DNA from: Amorphophallus konjac
Taxonomy: Eukaryota > Streptophyta > Magnoliopsida > Alismatales > Araceae
Reading direction: 5' to 3'
Assembly: GCA_022559845.1 (NCBI GenBank)
Contig: CM040121.1
Coordinates: 570,140,140-570,204,139, forward strand
DNA length: 64,000 nt
Positions 11,833 through 22,600 of the stretch are shown piece after piece. The notes beneath the pieces were generated by a model, which had not been told where the DNA came from, made no database searches, and was given only the letters and a program-made list of their open reading frames with translations. The translations under genes and the position numbers were made by a program. Positions within the stretch are counted from its first letter, which is position 1. The number at the start of each line of letters is the position of its first letter.

Positions 11833-14444
11833 TGTAATACCTTGGATCTCTATTGGATCTTTATTAGGTCTTTCAGATGCCTCTCTTCATTCTCTCTCGT
11901 TTTAAGGTCTCTCGGCGCGGGGTGCACACCGTTGCGGAGCTGGCCGAGGTGAGGACGTGATGGAGTGATCGGGACGTGGGATGGAGCGTCGGATTGAGCG
12001 TGGCGTGGTGCGATCCCTCGGTGGATTCGAAGGAGGCGCCGTTCGCGTTACGGGTGGTTTTCGGCGCGGTTTAGTCGCTTCGGTGCGCAGTTTATTCGAT
12101 GGAGATAGGGAGATGGATCACCACTTCGTCCTCTACGTTTTCCCTGCTTCTGTGCGTGGTTTGGCGCTAGAACGGGTTAGATCGGGCTGGTTTGGGGAAA
12201 ACCGTTGTTTTTGGGGTTTTCAGGGTTTGCCGAAAACGACAACCATTCTTGGTCTAGTTAGTGTCAAAACGACCGCTGGGATGTCTGGATCCCATTCACG
12301 TAAGTTTCATGTCGATCGGTCGTCATTCGGGGCCGGTAGGAGTCCGGGAACCCCGGTGAGTCGTTGACTCATTTTGGGTCGATTTGATGAAATCGCCCCG
12401 ATCTCGCGATTTAACGCGTGCATGTGGTGTTTTTGGGCTCCAGGTGTGTTGTATGATCACGTGCGTCTGTTTCCCCTGTGCTACGGCATGAATGGGGCCT
12501 GGAACGGGCCGATTCGGCCGTTCCACAGTTTCGCTCGTCGATTTTGTGTAACAGTCGTTCCAGAGACCGTCACATGCTGTGAAGGTCCCCCGATAGACCG
12601 TTACATCTGTTAGTCATTTTCGGGCCCTTCCAAGATCTACTGGTGTGACGGACTAGGGTAGGTCCGTCACATGTGAGGTAACGCACCAGGGGAGGTGCGT
12701 TACGCTCTGGGGTCTTCGAGGACTGCGGTTGTCAGCCCCTCGTTGACCGTGCCTTCCTCGAAGATCATGTCAGTCGGTTCGTTATAACGGACTCCTCCCT
12801 GTGCGTTACGGTCATGTAACGCACCTATGCTGGTCCGTTACGTGTTGTTTGGTCCATGTCCGGGTTTGTGGCTCTGTTGGCCCTGACGCGCCTGTCTTGG
12901 TGCGTCAGGTGGTGTAACGCACTTGTCTTGGTGCGTTATATGGTCAGTGTTGTGGCCTTTGGCCTGTTGGCCCTGGCGCACATGTTCTGGTGCGTTAGGC
13001 TGGTGTAGCGCGCCTGTAGAGGTGCGTTACAGTCCTTGTGGCCGTGATGGTCGTCCTCCTGTCTGTGTGTGCGTCTGTGTGTGCCTGCGGTGGCGTCTGT
13101 CATCTTTTTCCCGTGGTCTGGCCACTTCCCCGTAGGTGTCGGTTGACATTCCTAAGAAGGCTAAGACTACGTTTTCGAGTCTGTCGGCAGTCTCCTGTGC
13201 TGCCATTGGTGTTTGAGGTACGGGGGACAGCGCATGATTATCTGTCTGTACTTCAGCGCCGTGTTTCGAGTCTCCTCATCTTGTAAGCTTCCTTTTGTTG
13301 TCGCCCTAGGCTTCTTGGTGCCGTCCCACCTCGGCAGGGGTGGAGGGGTGTTTCCCGTTAAACGGTTCTTAAGCTCGTTACCGTAGGCCCCTGCGGTTAC
13401 CGTAGCGTCCAACAGGGGGGGGGGGGGGGGGGGCAAAACTAGCTAGAGGCCTAGCTTAGGCAAAAGCTAGTGTGTGCACACAGGGTCGGGGCAGAGGACT
13501 GACGTCGACGGGCGTGACCCTGACTAGTACTTGTAACTATGGTTTCGCGTGGGTCTACGACTCGGCCGCGCTCGCGGTCGACGCGATTGGTTGGTAGTCG
13601 AGACACTTGTGGTGTGTGTTGTGGTGTAGTGTAAGACGTCAGTGGACGCATCTGGCCTTTCTCCTGGTGTGGGGGTTCTTTGTCGCGTGGCACGCGACTC
13701 CCGTGCTTTTCCTGTGTCGTGACCTCCTCCGGGTCAGCTTTCTTGCGGCTATACTCGAGGTCTGTGTCTTGTCTTGCGCATGACGTTCTGGTCATGTCAT
13801 CTGCGTCGGTCTAGGTCTTTTCTAGACTTTCTTTTGTCTGTTCGGGTTTTTCTCCTTATCCTTGCTGCTCCCTACTCCTGCTTTCCATTCTTTTACAGCT
13901 TTCTAGTGTAGTTTCCTGCTTTGCTACACCTGCTGTTTCTCCTGTTGTTTTCCTTGTTCCGTGTTACTGCATGTTTTTCAGTGGGGATCCACGTGACCCC
14001 TACTGAGTCAGTGACACGAGGCTCACCCCAGCTTTTCAGGTGGGCCATCGTTCGTTCTGCTTCCGCGGGTCCTGGAGTTCGAGTCGTAGCTGCCAGCTGG
14101 TACCTCCGTCGGGCTTCTCCCGACTTCTTGGTACGTCTTTCTTTTATGTCGACTGTACTGCTGTTAGACTTGTTGTCTTTCCTTTGGACTTGACTCTGGC
14201 ATGTAATTACAAATCTTAAACTGTTAATTAAAAAGTAATTTTATTTCTGCTACTTTAGCAAACCGATCTAATGAAATTTAATTGCTTACTGTTATATCTC
14301 TGTGGCTTCAATGTACTACACGACAATCCTTTCATCCCTTTAGAGCTTTACCGCTCTTGGAAGGCTTCACGAGTTCCAAGTGATATCAGGTGTATTCGAT
14401 AGTCCTATCGGGTATATCTGGTATCTGGGATCCGAGTCGTCACA
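11833..14444 (+). repeat. 5' LTR of the non-autonomous element
   Basis: It is 2612 bp, TG...CA. From 12547 to 13031 it carries the palindrome array described separately, and at about 13417 a long G-run. A frame of 79 codons (12374-12613) is preserved in the other LTR but has no family resemblance. Sequence differences from LTR2 are scattered, mostly transitions. Confidence 0.92.
12547..13031. repeat. Array of ten 28-bp palindromes in five pairs (LTR1)
   Basis: Units start at 12547, 12578, 12644, 12677, 12783, 12815, 12882, 12913, 12972 and 13004. Each is exactly 28 bp. The general form is arm TGTAACGCACC, a spacer of about 6 bases, arm GGTGCGTTACA, with variants such as TGTGACGGAC...GTCCGTCACA. 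Within pairs the units are 3-5 bases apart; pair starts are 97, 139, 99 and 90 bases apart. Function unknown. Confidence 0.9.
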
Positions 14445-14994
14445 GTTGGAATCAGAGCGTTGTTGTGTGAAGTACATGAGAATCCGAGATATACAGTCTC
14501 CAGAGTCCTTAAGTCCAGTACAGTCTTGAGATGGCGTTAGGTTTCGTGATTCTCGTTTATTACTGTCGTGGGTCTTTTCTCGGTGAGCTGCTCGATGCAT
14601 GACTCATCCCATGTCGTTGTGTGATCAGCTGCTGTTGTGCCTTGATGTGACTAAGCTTGCAGTTGTGTTCCGTGGTTCTGTGTCATGTACGAAGTCGGAA
14701 TCCTGCGAGTGCTGCCGTTGTTGTTGTTTTTGTAAGTGATGTTTCTCTATGATTTTGTCTGTCTATCATTAGCACTTTGTGGACCAACTCACGTCGGTTT
14801 GCTTTGCTATACTCTCTTCCCTGGTAGAGTTAACTTGCGACTCGATCAGATGTCTCGTGGTCTGGTGCTGTCGTCTTATCATTGTTTCTCGTGATTCGTG
14901 TCATTTTGTAGTTGTGTTGTCGGGTTGTTCTTCCCTGCTTTTTCTTTGTTAGTCCTTAAATTTCGAGGATAAAATTTCTTAAAGGAGGGGAGGA
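14445..14994 (+). other. Interior of the non-autonomous LTR element
   Basis: 550 bp between primer-binding site (14446-14458) and polypurine tract (14981-14994). No long open frame and no retroviral domain is visible. It probably contains only packaging and priming signals. Confidence 0.85.
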
Positions 14995-17613
14995 TGTAAT
15001 GCCCTGGATCTCTATTGGATCTTTATTAGGTCTTTCGGATGCCTCATTTTCAACCGTTCACCATCTCTCTTCGTTCTCTCTCGTTTCAGGGTCTCTCGGC
15101 GAGGGGTGCACACCGTTGCAGAGCTGGCCGAGGGGAGGACGTGATGGAGTGATCGAGACGCGGGATGGGGCGTCGAATTGAGCATGGCGTGGCGTGATCC
15201 CTCGGTGGATTCGAAGGAGGCGCCGTTCGCGTTCTCGGTGATTTTTGGCACTGTTTAGTCGCTTCGGCGCGCGGTTTCTTAGGTGGAGGTAGGGAGATGG
15301 ATCACCACTTCGTCCTCTACATTTTCCCTGCTTCTGTGCGTAGTTTGGCGCTAGAACGGGTTAGATCGGGCTGGTTTGGGAAAAACCGTTATTTTTTGGG
15401 GTTTTCAGGGTTTGTCAGAAAACGGCAACCATTCTTGATCTAGTTAGTGTCAAAACGACCGCTGGGATGTCTGGATCCCATTCACATAAGTTTCATGTCG
15501 ATCGGTCGTCATTCGGGGCCAGTAGGAGTCCGGGAACCCCGATGACTCATTTTGGGTCAATTGGATGAAATCGTCCCGATCTCGCGATTTAACGCGTGCA
15601 TGTGGTGTTTTTGGGCTCCAGGTGTGTTGTATGATCGCGTGCGTCTGTTTCCCCTGCGCTACGGCGTGAATGGGGCGTGTAACGGGCCGATTCGGCCGTT
15701 CCACAGTTTCGCTCGTCGGTTTTGTGTAACGGTCATTCCAGAGACCGTCACATACTGTGACGGTCCCCCGATAGACCGTTACATCCGTTAGTCGTTTTCG
15801 GGCCCTTCCAAGATCTGCTGGTGTGACGGACTAGGGTAGGTCCGTCACATGTGATGTAACGCACCAGGGGAGGTGCGTTACGCTCTGGGGTCTTCGAGGA
15901 CTGCGGTTGTCAGCCCCTCGTTGACCGTGCCTTCCTCGAAGACCGTGTCGGTCGGTTCGTTGTAACGGACTCCTCCCTGTGCGTTACGGTCATGTAACGC
16001 GCCTATGCTGGTCCGTTACGTGTTGTTTGGTTCATGTCAGGGTTTGTGGCTCTGTTGGCCCTGACGCGCCTGCCTTGGTGCGTCAGGTGGTGTAACGCAC
16101 TTGTCTTGGTGCGTTACATGGTCAGTGTTGTGGCCTTTGGCCTATTGGCCCTGGTGCACCTGTTCTGGTGCGTTAGGCTGGTGTAGCACGCCTGTAGAGG
16201 TGCGTTACAGTCCTTGTGGCCGTGATGGCCGTCGTCCTGTCTGTGTGTGCGTCTGTGTGTGCCTGTGGTGGCGTCTGTCGTCTTTTTCCCGTGGTCTGGC
16301 CACTTCCCCGTGGGTGTCGATTGACATTCTTAAGAAGGCTAAGACTAAGTTTCCGAGTCTGTCGGCAGTCTCCTGTGCTGCCATTGGTATTTGAGGTACG
16401 GGGGACAGCGCATGATTATCTGTCTGTACTTCAGCGCCGTGTTTCGAGTCTCCTCGTCTTGTAAGCTTCCTTTTGTCGTCGCCCTAGGCTTCTTGGTGCC
16501 GTCCCACCTCGGCAGGGGTGGAGGGGTGTTTCCCGTTAAACGGTTCTTAAGCTCGTTACCGTGGGCCCCTGCGGTTACCGTAGCGTCCAACGGGGGGGGG
16601 GGGGGGACTAGCTAGAGGCCTGGCTTAGGCAAAAGCCAGTGTGTGCACACGGGGTCAGGGGCAGAGGACTGACGCCGACGGGTGTAACCCTGACTAGTAC
16701 TCGTAACTATGGTTCCGCGTGGGTCTGCGACTCGGCTGCGCTCGCGGTCGACGCGATCGGTTGGTAGTCGAAACACTTGTGGTGTGTGTTGTGGTGCTGT
16801 GTAAGACGTCAGTGGACGCATCTGACCTTTCTCCTGGTGCGGGGGTTCTTTGTCGCGTGGCACGCGACTCCCGTGCTTTTCCTGTGTCGTGACCTCCTCC
16901 GGGTCAGCTTTCTTGCCGCTGTACTCGAGGTCTATGTCTTATCTTGCGCACGACGTTCTGGTCGTGTCGTCTGCGTCGGTCTAGGTCTTTTCTAGACTTT
17001 CTTTTGTATGTTCGGATTTTTCCCCGTATCCTTGCTGCTCCCTACTCCTGCTTTCCCTTCTTTTACAGCTTTCTAGTGTAGTTTCCTGGTTTGCTACACA
17101 TGCTGTTTCTCCTGTTATTTTCCTTGTTCCGTGTTACTGCGTGTTTTTCAGTGGGGATCCACGTGACCCCTACTGAGCCAGTGACACGAGGCTCACCCCT
17201 ACTTTTCAGGTGGGCCATCGTTCTTTCTGCTTCCGCAGGTCCTGGAGTTCGAGTCGTAGCTGTCAGCTGGTACCTCTGTCGGGCTTCTCCCGACTTCTTA
17301 ATACGTCTTTCTTTTCTGTCACTGTATTGCTGTTAGACTTGTTGACTTTCCTTTGGACTTGACTCTGGCATATAATTGTAAATCTTAAACTGTTAATTAA
17401 AAAGTAATTTTATTTCTGCTACTTTAGCAAACCGATCTAATAAAATTTAATTGCTTACTGTTATATCTCTATGACTTCAATGTACTACACGACAATCCTT
17501 TCATCCCTTCGGAGCTTTACCGCTCTTGGGAGACTTCACGGGTTCCAAGTGGTATCAGGTGTATTCGATAGTCCTATCGGATATATCTGATATCCGATAT
17601 CCGAGTCGTCACA
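14995..17613 (+). repeat. 3' LTR of the non-autonomous element
   Basis: It is 2619 bp and matches 11833-14444 along its length. It begins immediately after the polypurine tract and ends at the GTTGC duplication. The G-run near 16590 corresponds to the one near 13417 and is shorter. Confidence 0.92.
15725..16209. repeat. Array of ten 28-bp palindromes (LTR2 copy)
   Basis: The same 485-bp span as in LTR1, all ten units present. Several are more symmetric here; for example unit 1 reads TGTAACGGTC...GACCGTCACA where LTR1 has TGTAACAGTC, and unit 8 ends GTTACA where LTR1 has GTTATA. Confidence 0.9.
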
Positions 17614-17782
17614 GTTGCGGAGCCTCTTGTATCTTTTATTTGTGACAGAGTGAGAGAATGGGCAGAGTTATTTTATAATGTGAATTCTCTTAGCTCCCCT
17701 CTTTTTATTTTGTCGGGGTGTCAGAGTGTCTCACAGTATCTTCGTGTCTTTATACGGGAAGTTTTTGGGAGCTCATTGCTTA

Positions 17783-18659
17783 TGGGGTGTTTGGTTACGT
17801 TTTTTTCCCTTCTTTCTCTCTTAAATTTAAAAAAGGGAGAGAGAACTCAATTAACCGTGTTTGGTAAGGACTCTATAATTTTTAGAAGAGAAACTAACTC
17901 CATTCAAATCTCTTTCTAAAACAAAACAACTCCTCAGCAATTTTTTTTTTAAAATCGCCCGAAGACCTCCCTCTTCCCTCCCCGACGGATCCCCCCTGCG
18001 TGGCCCCCCTCTCCCTCACGCCTTCTCCCCTCCCCGGCGGTCCCCCCTCCCTCCCGCCATTCTCCCTCCCCTCCTTCCCCGGCGGGTCCCCCTGCATGGC
18101 CCCCCTCTCCCTCCCTCCCCGACGGACCCCCCCTGGGCGGCCCCCCTCTCCCTCCTGCCATTCTCCCCCCTCCGTCCCTCCCCGATGGTCCCCCCCTGCG
18201 CGGCCCCCCTCTCCCTCCCTCCCCCTCCCACCGTTCTCTCCAACGGTCCCCCCCCCCCCCCCCGACGAATCCCCCCCCCCCCTGGGCGGCCCCCCTCTCC
18301 CTCCCTCCCCCTCCCGCCGTTCTCTCCGGCGGATCCCCCCCTGCGCGGCCCCCCTCTCCCTCTTCCCTCCCCGGCGTCGGCCTCCCCCTTCCCCCTGCGG
18401 CCCTCCCCTCCCCGGCAACCCCCTCCCCCGCAGCCCCCCTCCGCCGGCGGCTCCCCCTCCCCTCCCCGGCGCCGACCTCCCCCTTCCCCCTGCCTTTCCC
18501 CCCTCCAACCCCCCCTGTGACCCGACGAACAAGTTTGATGTTTTTGCCAAACAACTGAAGACTCTTTTAATTAATTTTAAAAATTAAGTAGAAAATGGGC
18601 CTGTCATAATTTTTAAGGTAGAAAGAGTTTTTTTAAAAAAATTGTTCCCAAACACCCCA
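17783..18659. mobile_element. Harbinger/Tourist-type MITE (877 bp) with C-rich core
   Basis: The ends TGGGGTGTTTGG and CCAAACACCCCA are perfect inverted repeats, flanked by TTA on both sides (17780-17782 and 18660-18662). It is inserted in the LINE-A 3' tail. The core (about 17960-18530) is a degenerate tandem repeat of CCCTCTCCCTCC and CCCCGGCGG-like words. The long open frames there on both strands are a by-product of this composition. Confidence 0.85.
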
Positions 18660-18741
18660 TTATGCACGTGCATCCTCTTTTTATATTTAATACATTCATG
18701 GTACTACCCACTTAAAAAGAAAATTGATGGTGATGATTAAA

Positions 18742-19638
18742 TCGATGACCACAATGGTGCAAATATCGAACTTGAGCTTAGTTACGGACAATACACCTTT
18801 GGTTCTTTAGTTTTTTAACTTCTCAATGAAAATACTCAACTATAAAACCCATAGTAACAATGAACAGATATCATACGAAGACCACTGTCCAAATATATCA
18901 TATTGTGCTCATTTCTTAAGTACTGCCAGTACTTCACAAAAACATAAAAAGTTGGTTTGAACCATGCCCAGACTTGGCAATAAACTCTAATCTAATATAT
19001 GGTAAGTTTCATGCATGTATAGTCTAATAACAAGCCAATATTACAAATAATTACAATGTGATTATTCTTTAAAACTTACAATTGCTGGGATTTAATCTTA
19101 TTCCTCGAGGGCCAGGATTTAACCTTGTTTCTCAGGAGCCTCTATGATATAATTGGATAAGGGGGGAAACAATGTAAGCATAAGTTGAGTCATGCTCAGG
19201 AGAATGCCCTGCTATCTGCTCATTGACTGATGAGATCAAAAAATGGTACGAGCGGCCTAGATTTGTCCAAAAACATGAGACACAATGTTAAAACTTGCAA
19301 ACATCTATCATTAATAGTATTGCAGCATTGTTTTGCAGCAAGGTAGTGAACAAAACAATCTCCCCTTAATGCCCGAATTCAGAGTAATCATAGTCCTACA
19401 AAGAGATTCTATTTTTTCTCTCTTTTTTCACACGACACAGAATCTACCGTAGCTACCTGCTGGCTCTACATGGCACTCATTTGCTAAACAAGAAAGTAAG
19501 AAGTTACCATGAACTTTGCCAAACACAAGATTAAGAGTTCTGTATGCCTGAATTAATGATTAAGATAGGTCCTCTGATTTGCTTCCAGACGTTCAGTTCC
19601 CACTGGAGAAAAAGGGACATGTGTGTCGATATCCTTAA
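18742..19638. other. Non-coding DNA downstream of the SAMBA-like gene
   Basis: AT-rich sequence after the minus-strand stop at 19639. Part of it is probably 3' UTR. I see no gene or clear repeat. Confidence 0.5.
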
Positions 19639-22600
19639 TCACTCTTTGGTTTGCTTCCTCTGAAATCCGCCTATAAAGGGTATCAAAATAGTATTGGAAG
19701 GGATTATCAGCATTTCAGAAAAATCATGAGGCACTCTTTTTGTGATAGTATGGAATCATCAAGAACGCTAATTGAGAAAGCAGATGCTGCTTGTTTGCGG
19801 CAGAAATGAAGAGCTTAACATATGGAAACAATCACTGAAACAAAAGAACAAGAAATTTTCCTTTTTGCACTATTAGTTTAAAAGCTGCTGCCATTTTTTT
19901 AACCTCATGCTCCAAAAGTAGCCACTGGTATGTTATGTCATCTTCAATGTCAATTTCACATGGGAAATGATAAAATGCAAGTAACAAAAGCCAGTGAATC
20001 CCATGGTAGATATAATTCAATACAGAATAAAGTGAAAGAACAGTTGTTCAAGCCAGAGATTTGGGTCAACTTATTTCCTATCTGCATATCTTTTCACGTT
20101 AATGTGAACGTGAAAAGGTATGCAGATAGGAAATAAGTTGACCCAAAAGTGTTGTACTTCCTTTCTATAAAAACAAAGGAGATATTCAAAGTTGTAATAA
20201 TTATCGTGAAATTAAACTTATGAGTCATATTATGAAACTTTGGGAAAGAGTAATTGAAAAACGCCTCCGATGTATGACTACTGTATCGGAAAATCAGTTT
20301 GGTTTTATGCCAAATAGATCTACTACAGAAGCTATTTTCTTACTACGGCAGCTAATGGAGAAGTATAGAGAGATGATAAAAGATTTGTATATAGTTTTTC
20401 TTGATTTAGAGAAGGCGTACGATCGAGTACCGAGAGAATTGATTTGGTGGACATTAAGAAAGAAAGGAATCTCTCAAGGATATGTTGATTTGATTAAAGA
20501 TATGTACGGCGGTGCTATTACTAGTGTTCGAACTATTGCTGGAGAGACTGGTGAATTTTCCGTTTCTATAGGTTTGCATCAAGATTCTGTACTAAGTCCG
20601 TATCTCTTTGCCTTAGTTATGGATGAAGTAACTAAACAATTGCATGAGGATATCCCTTGGTGTATGCTATTTGCAGACAATATTATTTTAATTGATGAGA
20701 GTATTAATGCTCTAAATGCTAAGTTAGAGCGTTGGAGACTTGCCTTGGAGTCTAAAGGTTTTAAAATTAGTAGGAGTAAGTCAGAGTTTATGCACTGTAA
20801 TTTTAGTAATGGGAGAGTGGTTCGGGAAGACATGGTTCTAATTGATGGACATAACATTCCGAAGAGTAGTAGCTTTCGATATTTAGGGTCTATCATATAA
20901 GAGAATGGGGAGATTTATGATGACGTTACACATAGGATTAAGACAGACTGGTTAAGATGGAGAAGTGCATCAGGTGTCCTTTGTGATCGTCGTATGCCTG
21001 TGAAACTCAAAGGGAGATTTTATAGAACGGCTGTGAGACATGCTTTGTTATATGGTACCGAGTGTTGGGCACTACGAAAGGAACACATCCACAAAATGTG
21101 TGTAGCAGAGATGATGATGTTGAGATGGATGTGTGGCAAGACTAAGAAAGACAAGATTAGGAATGAGCGCATCCGTAAGGACTTAGGGATAGCTCCAATT
21201 GATAGCAAAATGAGAGAAAATAGACTCAGATGGTTTGGACATGTGTTTCGTCGCCCTAACTCAGCGCCGGTTAAAAGATGTGACCAAATCTTAGTGGATG
21301 CTAGTAAAGAGCTCGAGGAAGGCCTAAAATGAGATGGTGCGATGTTATTAGGAAGGACATTAGTTCCTTGAGTTTAAATATCAATATTGCACTTGATAGA
21401 AATCTTTGGCGGAACAGGATTCATGTAGCCGACCCCAATTAATTGGGATAAGGCTCTGATGATGATGATGATGATGATGATGATACCTTTTTACGTTAAA
21501 AGAGCATGATTTATGTACAGCATCGACAGATGCGTTGAATCACCCTTAAACCATCACAGTGACTTTCTTATGCATGAAAAGATGATGGAAAATGTTTGAA
21601 AATTAAGTATATGAGGATGAAATATGTAAGACGTGGTTCCAAGCACGAAAATGTATAAGAATAAATGAGGCAAGGAAACGGCACTTCTTTCTTCAAAAAA
21701 TAAAAAACAAATCGATCAGAAATGGACACGAAGGGCAGATGCATGAGTAAAAACAGTTTTTACTAACCTCCTAGCTCATGGAAAAGCAACTGCAAGCAAC
21801 AAAGTGGAGTACCATGCAACTGAGGATGAAAAATGCAACAGTAATCATCCGGACGCAAAAGGCAATAGATAAGATGAAATGCCTGTGAATTGAGGAGGAG
21901 ATTCTTCTAGCACAGGCTGCTTTGAGAAGAAATTTGAACTTACAAGCTTGTTATAATAGCACGATTACCAGATGTTAACATAAGTTGTAGAAAGCCATGG
22001 ATAGACAATTTAGACGAGTCAACAAATCATAAATGAGGAGGGCAAGACGGCATAAATCCTAACAGATTAATTGACTAATAGCCCATGACAGACGGACAAA
22101 GAAGAGTCGAGAGAAGCAATTGAGACTAAATTCTGAGCAAAGATGAAAGAATTCATATTTTCTTGGTTCAATTTAAGAGGATGATGAGCAAAGAATCTGG
22201 AGACAATGTACAAAAAGAGAAAAGAGAAGAAAAGAACTGCCAGGAGAAGACTAGTAACAGTGGATTCCTCAAATGTCTGAGAGTATGAGAGGACATTAGA
22301 AGTAGAACAAGGGTGGTTTAGGACTTCAAAGAGAGGTGTGTCAACGAAGCCTTTACCCGGTCGGGAAATCAGGTGGATTTGGGACCTAGGGCCGGCGAAC
22401 ATCCAGCTGTCTCTGTCAAGGGACTTCACCTCCTTGTCGAGCGCCGCCATGAGCTCGGCCTTCAGAACTGCACACCCACAAGCAGATCAAAACACCCGCA
22501 AAGCAAAAATCCAATCTTGCGAAAAACCCAAGAATCCTCATAACAAGGGGGGGTTGAGGGGGGGTTGAGGGGGGGAAGGGTGACAGAAAGAAGAGGAGAG

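Larger units (their letters stand above)
11833..17613 (+). mobile_element. Non-autonomous LTR retrotransposon, very long LTRs and minimal interior
   Basis: Two direct repeats of 2612 and 2619 bp begin TGTAATRCC and end GTCGTCACA. The 5-bp duplication GTTGC flanks the whole (11828-11832 and 17614-17618), inside LINE-A. The interior is 550 bp. It starts with TTGGAATCAGAGC (14446-14458), one base from the common plant initiator-Met primer-binding site, and ends with the polypurine tract AAAGGAGGGGAGGA (14981-14994). I see no gag, protease, reverse transcriptase or integrase. It must have been moved by another element's proteins. The design is like LARD elements, but with an even smaller interior. 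Confidence 0.92.
6244..18724 (+). mobile_element. LINE-A: L1-type LINE, interrupted by two younger insertions
   Basis: A perfect 17-bp duplication TGATGGTGATGATTAAA flanks the element at 6227-6243 and 18725-18741, so both ends are fixed. Order inside: a CCHC-like motif and ORF1 remnant, an AP endonuclease beginning at 8326, reverse transcriptase (about 9640-10500), a zf-RVT C-terminal domain (to 11645), and a 3' tail that resumes at 17619-17782 and 18660-18724. Its last bases (a GTACTACC motif then an A-rich end) resemble the tail of LINE-C at 44.6 kb. The LTR element 11833-17613 and the MITE 17783-18659 lie inside it. Excluding these, it is about 5.8 kb. Many stops and shifts show it is dead. 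Confidence 0.9.

Noticed and set aside
12374..12613. 79-codon open frame conserved in both LTRs (also 15552-15791)
   Set aside because: Both LTRs are copies of one sequence, so conservation is expected. No family resemblance, and the frame overlaps the palindrome array.
13400..13440. CRISPR-like or satellite signal at the G-run
   Set aside because: A plain homopolymer inside an LTR, also present and shorter in LTR2.
17894..18587. Long proline- or glycine-rich open frames on both strands
   Set aside because: They lie in the C-rich core of a MITE, where stop codons are rare by composition. No domain.
19570..19720. Alternative open frame FDTLYRRISEEANQRVIKDI on the minus strand
   Set aside because: It overlaps the SAMBA-like last exon in another frame. 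I recognise no family and the ISRPGG match favours the short exon.
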